64,000 bases of DNA from Prochlorococcus marinus CUG1415 (GTDB taxonomy: Bacteria; Cyanobacteriota; Cyanobacteriia; PCC-6307; Cyanobiaceae): positions 310,001 to 374,000 of the forward strand of contig NZ_JAAORL010000001.1 of assembly GCF_017696015.1 (NCBI RefSeq), in the 5' to 3' direction. Position 1 is the stretch's first letter, and each line of letters starts with the position of its first letter. A program made the position numbers and the translations under genes. The notes beneath the pieces were generated by a model, which worked only from the letters and a program-made list of their open reading frames with translations, ran no database searches and had not been told where the DNA came from. Of the stretch, positions 56,585 through 64,000 are shown piece by piece.

Positions 56585-58645
56585 TCAGGCAGCTTTATTA
56601 TCGCTTCCCTTAAGAAATCCCTTTAATTTATGTTTGATAATTTCTTCTGTATCTTCTTCCTTCGATAGAGCCAGCAATGAGCAATAGCCTGTCCCCTCCT
56701 TATCTGTCTCTAGTAAATGGCCTATATGTATATCTCTATTAATATTGCTGAATTTTAGAATTTCATGATCAATATCCATGATCTGAGAAATAATTCTGCT
56801 AATAAATATTGATTGTTTTATTTCTGTGGTTAATCCAACTGTAGCTAATGCGCCTCTTACCGAATTCCTGGAAAACAAATCATATTCTTTTCTTGTGATT
56901 TCACTCCAGTCAATTTCATCTTTTATAAGTTCTTCAGCAATTAGTTCTAGTGAAGGGATATATTTTTCAAGACTAAAACTTTTTATTTTCATTTTTCTAA
57001 CTTTATCTTGCAGAAAAATCTCAGGAGTAGGCCAATAGTTTTTTAATCTTTGGTAGGTATCTTTTTTCCTTTTTTCAAGATCTTTATCTCCTAAGCTTGC
57101 AGGTTTATTTTTTTCTTTAGTATTTTTTTTGAAAGTCTCGGGTAGTAAATTTCCAAGACATGCATTCCATGCCCTTATATTGCTTGGAATTATTTTTCTG
57201 CCTTCCCTTTTTTTTGTCCATATAAGTTCAACTTCTTTTTTGTTTGATTCATACCAGTTAATAAGATTAAATCTAAGTTTGGGAACTAAATCAGGTTGAG
57301 TAAATTCGTTCTGATTTTTAATCGATTTCATTAATGATTTGCCGATTGCATATGCAACAAGCGGTGCAACGGCTTCTCCAATTTGGTGGAATCTATGTGA
57401 AGGCCCTCCATAAAAATTGAAACCATCAGGAAAAGATTGAACTCTCGCGGCTTCTCTGACGGAAAGAGTTCTATTCTGGTGAGGGTGAATATACCAGTAA
57501 CCATCTTTTGACATATGAGCGGTTATTGTCAGACATGGTTCATTAGGTTTGAGAATATTGTATTTATCACCAAAACTCATTTTCTGATTTTCCTTTACTT
57601 TTTTACCTTCTCTGAAAGCTCTACTCGTAACTGAATATCTTCTTTGTTCTTCCGATAATTGAGAATATTTAACCCCGGTTGATCGCATTAATTTAAATGT
57701 CTCAAGATCATCTTCTCTGACTCTTCTTATCAGATGATCATGAATTATCTCGTCATCAATATTCAACCATTCCCTCATTAATGTTTGATACGGAGTTATG
57801 GGTCCTTCATAGCTATATTTTTCATTCCACTTTTCATCCCATCCTCCTTTAAGTGGAGGAAGATCTGAAATCGCTTGGTCTAATGTAACTGCTTTTTCGA
57901 TTGAAGGACATTCAGGTTCTGGCCAAATCATTGGAGCGCATTCATTTATCTTTGTTCCTGAAATAAATAATCTTGGCCTGAGCTGAGGTACTCCATACTG
58001 CCATGCATAAATTAATTTGGGATTTATACGATATCCAGCTTTTTCAGCTCTATTAATTATTGATCTATATATTTCCTGCTCACCTGTCTGCGCAATATCA
58101 GTAACATTCTCCATTAGAAAAGCTTTTGGTTTAACCTGCTCCACTATCGAAATAAATGATTCCCATAATTCTCTTCTATCTTCATTCAGTTCCTGATGTT
58201 GAGAAGAAACTTCTTCGTTATGTTTTCTCCATTTGATATTTCGGGAGAAAGGCTGGCATGGTGGTCCACCTGCGATAAGTGATATTTCTCCACACTTATT
58301 AAGTTGTTCTGAAATTTCATTAATAACTTTTCTTTTGCTTAAATCACATTCATATGAACATCCACCAAAGTGATGTCTGTGAGTCATTATTGAATCGTTT
58401 CTGATATCGCAAGCCAGTATTACATCAAAATTTGCTTTTTTTAGTCCTAAACTTAACCCTCCTGCTCCTGAAAAAAGGTCAACAGCAAAATAAGGTTCTT
58501 TTTTTATAGATCGAACTTTTGCTGCATATTCTGGAAGTTCATCAAAACTGCATGAATCTACATGGGCCTCAAGTTCTGATGAAGGCCCTCTTACAGGACT
58601 TAATCTATGTGGATCACTTTTCCCTACTGCATTTTTATGAATCAT
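56585..58645 (-). CDS. dcm: DNA cytosine-5 methyltransferase (Dcm type), long form
   Basis: A 686-residue protein with all C5-methyltransferase landmarks: SAM-binding FSGAGG (58-63), catalytic PCQPFS with Cys130, ENV (179-181), QLRPR (221-225), and the late VREAARVQSFPDGF and GEAVAPLVAYAIG. It methylates cytosine C5 in a target that cannot be read here. Unusual: 200 extra C-terminal residues after about 460, helical and charged, with a typical total length of about 400-475 for the family. It overlaps the upstream helical gene by four bases (ATGA). Confidence 0.93.
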   Translation of the reverse strand: MIHKNAVGKSDPHRLSPVRGPSSELEAHVDSCSFDELPEYAAKVRSIKKEPYFAVDLFSGAGGLSLGLKKANFDVILACDIRNDSIMTHRHHFGGCSYECDLSKRKVINEISEQLNKCGEISLIAGGPPCQPFSRNIKWRKHNEEVSSQHQELNEDRRELWESFISIVEQVKPKAFLMENVTDIAQTGEQEIYRSIINRAEKAGYRINPKLIYAWQYGVPQLRPRLFISGTKINECAPMIWPEPECPSIEKAVTLDQAISDLPPLKGGWDEKWNEKYSYEGPITPYQTLMREWLNIDDEIIHDHLIRRVREDDLETFKLMRSTGVKYSQLSEEQRRYSVTSRAFREGKKVKENQKMSFGDKYNILKPNEPCLTITAHMSKDGYWYIHPHQNRTLSVREAARVQSFPDGFNFYGGPSHRFHQIGEAVAPLVAYAIGKSLMKSIKNQNEFTQPDLVPKLRFNLINWYESNKKEVELIWTKKREGRKIIPSNIRAWNACLGNLLPETFKKNTKEKNKPASLGDKDLEKRKKDTYQRLKNYWPTPEIFLQDKVRKMKIKSFSLEKYIPSLELIAEELIKDEIDWSEITRKEYDLFSRNSVRGALATVGLTTEIKQSIFISRIISQIMDIDHEILKFSNINRDIHIGHLLETDKEGTGYCSLLALSKEEDTEEIIKHKLKGFLKGSDNKAA

Positions 58646-59355
58646 GCGACCTCTTCACTCTGAGCATCAATTAACTGCTGGAGTTGTTCTTCACTTAAAA
58701 GATCAAGACATATTGAACCTCCAAGGGAATTTAGTTTTCTTATTGCAATTCTTACTTTGCTGTCTGGTAATTCAACTAGCTTTTCAGTAAGTATTCTATT
58801 TATCTTTGGGATCAGGCCAAATTCTCGATCACTCAAACCAAGATGAAGTTCCTGACTGGTAAATAATTTTTTGACCAGGGAATAGTCAGAATGATCATTC
58901 TCCATCATCCTGTCGGCGGCAAAAAAAAGTCTCGAGAAAGTATTTCTGCCATGTCCATTTATTGATGATGTCCCAAGAAATCTAAGTGATGGAACATGTT
59001 TCTTTCCTGTTCCAACAGTAAATCCATCTTCCGGATCAACCGGAATATTACCTCTCCATCTAAGCCACGGAATATTTGGATATCTTATTACGCATAGCCA
59101 GTGCCACATCCTCATATCAGTAAGAATATGAGAAGGCAGAGATTTGAATGTTGTATGAACACACTCAACTAATCTTGCATCTAGGTTTGCACCAATTACT
59201 TTTTCGAGAATAAGTTGATCTATAAGTGTTGAGAGATTCGTAAGATCAACCGTGCAATTCACTTCCTCTACACTTACAGAATCCGGATTTCTTAAAGCAG
59301 AAATAAGTCCATTACTTATTAGAGGTGATTTTAATCTGAAGAGTTTTTCGCTCAT
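58642..59355 (-). CDS. Module A helical protein (DUF6339-like)
   Basis: A 237-residue protein, mostly helical, homologous to the protein at 52136-52900: DMRMWHWLCVIRYPNIPWLR, GRNTFSRLFFAADRMME and LFTSQELHLGLSDREFGLIP. Four-base overlaps (ATGA) with the gene before and after show coupled translation. Its family name is probably DUF6339, not checked. Function unknown; it probably works with the GHKL ATPase of module A. Confidence 0.72.
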   Translation of the reverse strand: MSEKLFRLKSPLISNGLISALRNPDSVSVEEVNCTVDLTNLSTLIDQLILEKVIGANLDARLVECVHTTFKSLPSHILTDMRMWHWLCVIRYPNIPWLRWRGNIPVDPEDGFTVGTGKKHVPSLRFLGTSSINGHGRNTFSRLFFAADRMMENDHSDYSLVKKLFTSQELHLGLSDREFGLIPKINRILTEKLVELPDSKVRIAIRKLNSLGGSICLDLLSEEQLQQLIDAQSEEVA

Positions 59356-60383
59356 GCAACTTCCTCTTTTTCAAGGTCAATGGGAATATCTGATTCAAAA
59401 CTGCACCCTCTTGCCATTATTTCGGCCAATTCCAGAATCTTTGTTTCCTGCTGGATTATTGAACTCATTTTTAGAATAAACTTCTGAAAAGATTCGGGTG
59501 ATCTAAGTTCATTAGCAAGAGCAACAACCGCCTCATGTGGGGAAATATTAGTTTCAAGAAGATTCTTGGAAAATAGAGATAGAGTCTGAAGTTGTGATGG
59601 CGGCAATTGCTCAACAATTTCTTCACTGCTCAGGTCACTGTTTGTATTCAACATATTCTGGATGGAGTTCATCGAAATCGAAATAAGCATGGTCCAAACA
59701 GAGGAACAAATTGCGGTGAAGATGATATCTCTCTGAAGAGAATTGATATCTTTCCTCAAGGCCTTACTCATCAGAAGTTTTTTCAATGATCCAGTCACAT
59801 CTGCATTCATTTCAATTACTGGAGGTTCACTTGGGATTAATCTCCATAACTGATCTTTACTTTCAGGGGGAAAGGATTGCCACTTTATGTTGAAGATGGA
59901 GTCGTTATTAGCTTCGGCGGTTGCAAAACGAATGGTGTGAATAAGACTCCTCCCAATTATCTGCCCCATTTCTGTGGCATAGCCGCTCCTTGATTTTTCT
60001 CCGGCAAATTGTTCTGTTCTTACAAGCAGAGCTTCTGCTCTGACTTCTTCTCCATTTAAAAAAGGTATATAGGAAGTCTCGGAAAAAAAGAATCCATCAC
60101 CACCATCCTCTAAATCAATTATTTCTCTTCTACCTGTTGATCTGCTTATAAGACGACATATGAATTTAGCAGGAGGATTTTCTCTTTCTGTGGAATGAAG
60201 TGTTTCTTCCCATTCAAATGGTGCAGTTAGAAGTATTTCAAGTTTTGTCTTTTCAAGTTTGCCATTGAACTTGAAAGTAATTCCATTGCTTACTTCCTGA
60301 ATCACCTCTTCAGAAATACTGTCTGGAGCTGTTATTCGAAATGCTCCATCAAGATCTATTGTTTTCCAGGGGACAAAATGCAT
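59352..60383 (-). CDS. Module A middle protein
   Basis: A 343-residue protein: beta-rich N-terminal domain (about 1-190; LEILLTAPFEWEET, CRLISRSTGRREIIDLEDG) and a helical C-terminal half (SLQRDIIFTAICSSVWTMLI, TLSLFSKNLLETNISPHEA). No enzyme motif is seen. Same position as the module B middle protein, with weak similarity. Starts two bases after the ATPase stop and overlaps the next gene by four bases. Confidence 0.65.
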   Translation of the reverse strand: MHFVPWKTIDLDGAFRITAPDSISEEVIQEVSNGITFKFNGKLEKTKLEILLTAPFEWEETLHSTERENPPAKFICRLISRSTGRREIIDLEDGGDGFFFSETSYIPFLNGEEVRAEALLVRTEQFAGEKSRSGYATEMGQIIGRSLIHTIRFATAEANNDSIFNIKWQSFPPESKDQLWRLIPSEPPVIEMNADVTGSLKKLLMSKALRKDINSLQRDIIFTAICSSVWTMLISISMNSIQNMLNTNSDLSSEEIVEQLPPSQLQTLSLFSKNLLETNISPHEAVVALANELRSPESFQKFILKMSSIIQQETKILELAEIMARGCSFESDIPIDLEKEEVA

Positions 60384-60385
60384 AA

Positions 60386-62350
60386 TTAACCCACCTTCCT
60401 GAAGCCAGCAATTTCAGGGTTTACTCCTGATGGAGGTTTGACTATGCACTCAAAAGGAACTGATGAAAATTGGTTTTCAGCAGAGAATACAAATCTTCTT
60501 GAATCAGAGTCGTCATATGAAATATATTGTTCACTTCCCATAAGTCGCATATCACTTATTCCCCACATTTCTCCCTGGCCACTGTCTGCAATGCTCTGGA
60601 AAGATAAATGTACTTTTGCAGTTCTGTTTGATTCACCTGATCGTACTAATTCGCCGGCTATTCTCCATCCATTGGCTTTTTTAATGAAGGAGCATTGATC
60701 TCTATCTATAACAACTTCAAGTGCGGAACTTTTTGTCTTGGATAGACTTTTCTTTTCTTTAATTCCTCTGCCAAGATTAATCATTCTTTTAAGCATTTCT
60801 GGTCCTTCATCAGGAGGAGCAATAAATGAAGTCAGTAAGTTCTGAATGAGGATCTGCCTTAGTTCATATCTTATTCCTCTAAGTCTGCTGGCATGACCTC
60901 TCCATGCATAACTTTCTCTAAGTCTTCTTGTTGTAGGCAGCCAGTCATCATGAGTCACTGGTTCACCTGCACGGAAATACTCTTCAGCGAATGCGTTATT
61001 TCCCCTGCTCAACTCTGTCTTGTCAGATGCGGCAATCTCATTCAAGGATGTACCTACAAATGCAGCTGCACAATAGGAACCTCCATCACTTAATTTTGTA
61101 CCTTCGGCATAATCTATAACCATTCCAGAACCCCTTATAAGAGCAATGGTTGAACGGCATGGTAGACATTCCTCTTTCGAAGAGACTCTTGAAACTCCAA
61201 GTCTGACAGTACTTTTGAGCTCATCATGAAGAAGTTCAGGATTGTCTGAGGGTTCCACTCTTCTAGGTATGGGAAACTCAACATCAATTGAGGAACTTTC
61301 GCCTGGGAATAATGATTTTGCACCTTCGAAAGGTTCGACTCTTCCGCACTCAACGAATGGAGACCATATTTCATCAGCACGCGCTTCAGATATGTATTCA
61401 GCTGATTTCCCCTCTTCCCGAAATACCCTTGCTTTGAAATCAAGTCTTTCCCAGCTGATTGCAGGCCAGAACCATTTTGATGCAGCCTTTGTGAAATCTC
61501 TGCAGAGCTCCTCGGGATCTCTTATCCCTGATGAACCGGTATCATCGCGATCAGGTTCATGAAAAGTTGGGATGAGGATAGTTGTTCCGCACTCAGTTTC
61601 ATTATCACGATTGAGAAGAATTTTTTCTGCATCTCTTTCTTTCATCCAGGTGGATTCTGCAATAGGAATTCCATCTTTTTCACTTTCAGATCCCATGTAG
61701 GCACCATCAAGCCATGATTTCCCGTCCATTTCATGAGCGGGAATTTCGCTTCTTCCAAAAATTCTTAATTTCTTTCTGCCTTCAATTCTTGATGAGAAAA
61801 GAACAGTGAATATTCTTGAATGCATCCAGCTGACTGCCTTTCCCAGCCCAAAGCTTCCTCCTAATCCGGACTCTTTTCCGGTTGAAAAATTCTGCACACA
61901 GAGCTTACGGAAATTTCCTTTCTCGTCCCAGTCATCACCTGTCAGTCCATCAGTTCCGTAATCACTGATTTTCAGACACACCAGGTCAGATGATTTCATG
62001 GATTCAAGTCCGGCCTTCAGGGTGAGGGCAGTTCCACTTGAACCTTTCACTGATGAAAGGTGAGGGATAAGAGTTTCACTGTTGATTGATTTAAGAAATT
62101 TCTCTTTTTTCTCTCCCTTCAGCACAATCAGATCAAAAAATATTTTCACCTTTTTATCCCTTCTCTGATCGAGACTGTTCTGACAGATTTCTCTGACAAG
62201 TGTTTCCAGCAGTGATCTTTTTCTCTGTGATCCACCTGCTTCAAAAATTTCACTTGCGGCATTACCACCACTGGATCTACCCTGTCCAAGCGATGGTGTC
62301 CCAATCCATTTCAGTTGTGTCTTTGCTGTTTTCAATTCCCCTTCAGACAC
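60386..62350 (-). CDS. Module A GHKL ATPase
   Basis: A 654-residue protein with a GTG start. The GHKL pocket has the N-box REICQNSLDQ (53-62, Asn58), G1 SDYGTDGLTG (129-138) and the lid GGSFGLGK (164-171). The C-terminal part is beta-rich (about 550-654) without the Gly/Asn linker of its paralogue. Similarity to the module B ATPase is clear around all three motifs. The coding region is visibly richer in G and C than module B. It heads the module A-Dcm operon. Confidence 0.82.
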   Translation of the reverse strand: MSEGELKTAKTQLKWIGTPSLGQGRSSGGNAASEIFEAGGSQRKRSLLETLVREICQNSLDQRRDKKVKIFFDLIVLKGEKKEKFLKSINSETLIPHLSSVKGSSGTALTLKAGLESMKSSDLVCLKISDYGTDGLTGDDWDEKGNFRKLCVQNFSTGKESGLGGSFGLGKAVSWMHSRIFTVLFSSRIEGRKKLRIFGRSEIPAHEMDGKSWLDGAYMGSESEKDGIPIAESTWMKERDAEKILLNRDNETECGTTILIPTFHEPDRDDTGSSGIRDPEELCRDFTKAASKWFWPAISWERLDFKARVFREEGKSAEYISEARADEIWSPFVECGRVEPFEGAKSLFPGESSSIDVEFPIPRRVEPSDNPELLHDELKSTVRLGVSRVSSKEECLPCRSTIALIRGSGMVIDYAEGTKLSDGGSYCAAAFVGTSLNEIAASDKTELSRGNNAFAEEYFRAGEPVTHDDWLPTTRRLRESYAWRGHASRLRGIRYELRQILIQNLLTSFIAPPDEGPEMLKRMINLGRGIKEKKSLSKTKSSALEVVIDRDQCSFIKKANGWRIAGELVRSGESNRTAKVHLSFQSIADSGQGEMWGISDMRLMGSEQYISYDDSDSRRFVFSAENQFSSVPFECIVKPPSGVNPEIAGFRKVG

Positions 62351-62514
62351 TATATAAAGCGTTAATAAATGATAGATGCCACGATCAGATTGTCATCTCA
62401 AGGCCAGAGAATTGCAACATTTAGAAGCCATATTCTAAAAATTAATCATAAATTTCTTTACAGGTTTTATACGCTCCATCACTTGCAATAACCCCCCTAT
62501 GGGGCACTGCTGAT
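62351..62514. other. Spacer between integrase and module A
   Basis: A 164-base spacer that should hold the module A promoter. A hairpin CCCC TAT GGGG (62494-62504) just after the integrase stop may help end integrase transcription; it lacks a U run on the minus strand. Confidence 0.45.
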
Positions 62515-63480
62515 TTATATGGAAAGTTGAAAGTGGCTGTAGCGCATCAGCATTTTTATATCTCTGTGACCACTGCATGCACTTATCTCCAAAGCATTCA
62601 TTCCTGAACGCCACATTCTGCTTATGGCTATATGTCTTAGATCATGAAATCTGAGAGTTTCAAGTCCGGCTTTTTTTCGGGCTTTATCGAATCCATTTCT
62701 CGCAGCACCTTTTGATAGTTCTATAACTTTCCCATCTCTTACCTGTAATTCCTCAAGAATCTTTAGCGCCTTTTCCGGCATAGGAACAAGCTTCAGTCCG
62801 GTTGAATTATCTATGGCGGCACAATTCTTTCTATATATATAGAGTAATTTTTTTTTCAGATCTATATTCCTCCATGTCAGGCTCAATAGTTCTGAGCGGC
62901 GGAACCCAGTTGTCAGAGCTAGCTTTGTGAGTCTCAGATGATTTTTATTGGATATCTGAGACAGCTCATATAAAAGTCTTCTCTCGTCTTGATCAGTGAA
63001 AAAAGGAGCTCTTGCATCTCCGGTCCCTCTTACTCTCAGATTCCTTGCGGGGTTATCTTTTATTTCCACGCCTCTTTCATCCTTTGCCCAATCGATCAGT
63101 ACTCTTAATATCCTCAGTTCTCTCATCACTGTGTTGGGTTTCACCTTAAGTAATCGTTCATCTCGCCAGACTGCAAAGTGCTTTATCTGCAGATCACTTA
63201 GTGGAACATCTCCAAGCCAGCTTTCTGCCGTCACCCTGAGAGGATATTTCTCATTCTCCGCACTGCGGTGCAGCAGCAGCGGACCATTTATATAGTCATT
63301 GATTGCCTCTCCCAGGGTGATAGGGATATTCGGAAAAACTTTTTTTGTCCTCTCTTCGACTGCATCTGCCCAGGATTTTGCAAGATCTCTGGAAAGAAAA
63401 GTTCTGGACCTTGGACCGACATAATTCTTCCTTCTGATAAGGACCTGCCAGCCGCTGCCGCTTCTTCTGATTGTTGCCAT
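62515..63480 (-). CDS. Tyrosine recombinase / integrase
   Basis: From the ATG at 63480 the protein has 321 residues. The N-terminal arm (IRRSGSGWQVLIRRKNYVGP) precedes a core-binding domain (about 90-170). The catalytic domain has Arg in TTGFRRSELLSLTW, HDLRHIAISR, the GHRDIKMLMRY block with the third His, and the Tyr nucleophile in MLMRYSHF. All RHRHY residues can be placed. It lies just inside the right repeat, so it catalyses integration into the tRNA-Tyr T-arm. A GTG/ATG nine codons upstream is an alternative start. Confidence 0.93.
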   Translation of the reverse strand: MATIRRSGSGWQVLIRRKNYVGPRSRTFLSRDLAKSWADAVEERTKKVFPNIPITLGEAINDYINGPLLLHRSAENEKYPLRVTAESWLGDVPLSDLQIKHFAVWRDERLLKVKPNTVMRELRILRVLIDWAKDERGVEIKDNPARNLRVRGTGDARAPFFTDQDERRLLYELSQISNKNHLRLTKLALTTGFRRSELLSLTWRNIDLKKKLLYIYRKNCAAIDNSTGLKLVPMPEKALKILEELQVRDGKVIELSKGAARNGFDKARKKAGLETLRFHDLRHIAISRMWRSGMNALEISACSGHRDIKMLMRYSHFQLSI

Positions 63481-63620
63481 TTCGGTGTCATCGTTTGTGT
63501 GATGCACCTCCAGATATCTGCCTTTAAAACAGAAAAGTGGACCCCAAAACGGACGTCCACTTCTGAATGATTTCTTTCTGCGATAGTGGTAATCTCACTG
63601 ATACCAAGCTATCCCGCGAG

Positions 63621-63701
<81 letters not shown>

Positions 63702-63715
<14 letters not shown>

Positions 63716-63783
63716 TTTGAACCAACGTAGGCAGAGCCAGCGGATTTACAGTCCGCCCCCTTTAACCACTCGGGCACCGACCC
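63702..63783 (-). tRNA. tRNA-Tyr (GUA)
   Basis: An 82-base type II tRNA with a GGGTCGG/CCGGCCC acceptor, anticodon loop GACTGTAAATC (GUA), long variable arm and T-arm GGTTCAAATCC. Complete only at this end; the left repeat carries only its last bases. Confidence 0.95.
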
Positions 63784-63884
63784 CCACTAATTGAACTTAT
63801 CAGTTAATGGTCACTTTGTGTGAAAATGTTTTGGTTTTTTTGTTTCTTTCTAGATAGCATTTAGAAGAAAAGACTTTATTGCTG

Positions 63885-64000
63885 ATGAATATTTTATTGA
63901 TAAATGGACCAAACTTAAATCTATTAGGAACTAGAGAACCAGAAATATATGGTAATAAAACATTAAATGATATTGAAAAAGATTTAACTAAAGCTGCCCA
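63885..64000 (+). CDS. aroQ: 3-Dehydroquinate dehydratase type II (partial, N-terminus)
   Basis: The frame from the ATG at 63885 reads [20 protein letters not shown] and runs off the window after about 38 residues. [17 protein letters not shown] is the type II dehydroquinase signature (shikimate pathway, 3-dehydroquinate to 3-dehydroshikimate). It shows that normal core genome resumes to the right of the element. Confidence 0.95.
   Translation, partial: MNILLINGPNLNLLGTREPEIYGNKTLNDIEKDLTKAA

Noticed and set aside
51232-62350. CRISPR array or cas genes in the element
   Set aside because: No evenly spaced repeats and no Cas-like protein were seen.
60386-62350. GHKL ATPase as a sensor histidine kinase
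   Set aside because: There is no HisKA phospho-acceptor domain or membrane sensor, and the order of motifs with downstream partners fits MORC/MutL-like ATPases.

Overview
The window is an AT-rich stretch of a marine picocyanobacterial chromosome, almost certainly a high-light Prochlorococcus. It has photosystem and cytochrome b6f genes (psbB, psbT, psbM, psaE, petB, petD), the D1-processing protease gene ctpA, a 16S-Ile-Ala-23S-5S rRNA operon, several high-light-inducible (hli) genes, tiny intergenic spaces in the core regions and many very small lineage-specific membrane peptides. No strain is claimed.

Bases 1-23,500 are ordinary core genome: rps1, nrdR, psbT-psbB (minus strand), ferredoxin, psbM, prmC, tsaC, minCDE, an HD phosphohydrolase, ctpA, petBD, a GH100 invertase, the rRNA operon, mutM, psaE, a LysM protein, an aldehyde dehydrogenase and a GNAT enzyme. 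Bases 23,500-46,500 are an accessory, island-like region. Islands of metabolic genes (crtH-like, tatA, bcp, pip, tenA-thiD, a zinc-binding lipoprotein-type znuA with a Zur/Fur-type operator, three hli genes) lie among dozens of small hypothetical genes. Several genes there are visibly decayed: a DUF985 cupin, a small membrane protein, an ArfB-like factor with a GLQ in place of GGQ, and several short frames broken by a single stop.

Bases 46,555-63,715 are an integrated mobile element. A direct repeat of about 95 bp bounds it; the repeat contains a whole tRNA-Thr(GGU) gene plus the last bases of tRNA-Tyr. A tyrosine recombinase sits just inside the right end. The layout resembles the tRNA-associated integrative elements of Prochlorococcus called tycheposons. 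Cargo on the left is a structured RNA with its own terminator, two tandem paralogues, secreted and zinc-ribbon small proteins, and a SIMPL-domain protein. The right two thirds hold a compact set of genes that looks like an anti-phage or DNA-modification system: a long Dcm-type cytosine-5 methyltransferase, a Vsr endonuclease, and two diverged copies of the same module. Each module has a GHKL (MORC/MutL/Hsp90-type) ATPase, a middle protein of about 300 residues and a helical protein of about 240 residues. Two related small helical proteins lie between the modules. No conventional restriction endonuclease is visible, so the paired GHKL modules are the most likely effector. This is the main candidate for an undescribed system.

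The window ends with tRNA-Thr and tRNA-Tyr (intact copies) and the start of aroQ, which returns to core genome. A second notable signal is a repeated RNA 3' end (a shared stretch of 26 bases followed by different terminator hairpins) at 44,106-44,154 and 46,803-46,850, which suggests a small-RNA family.
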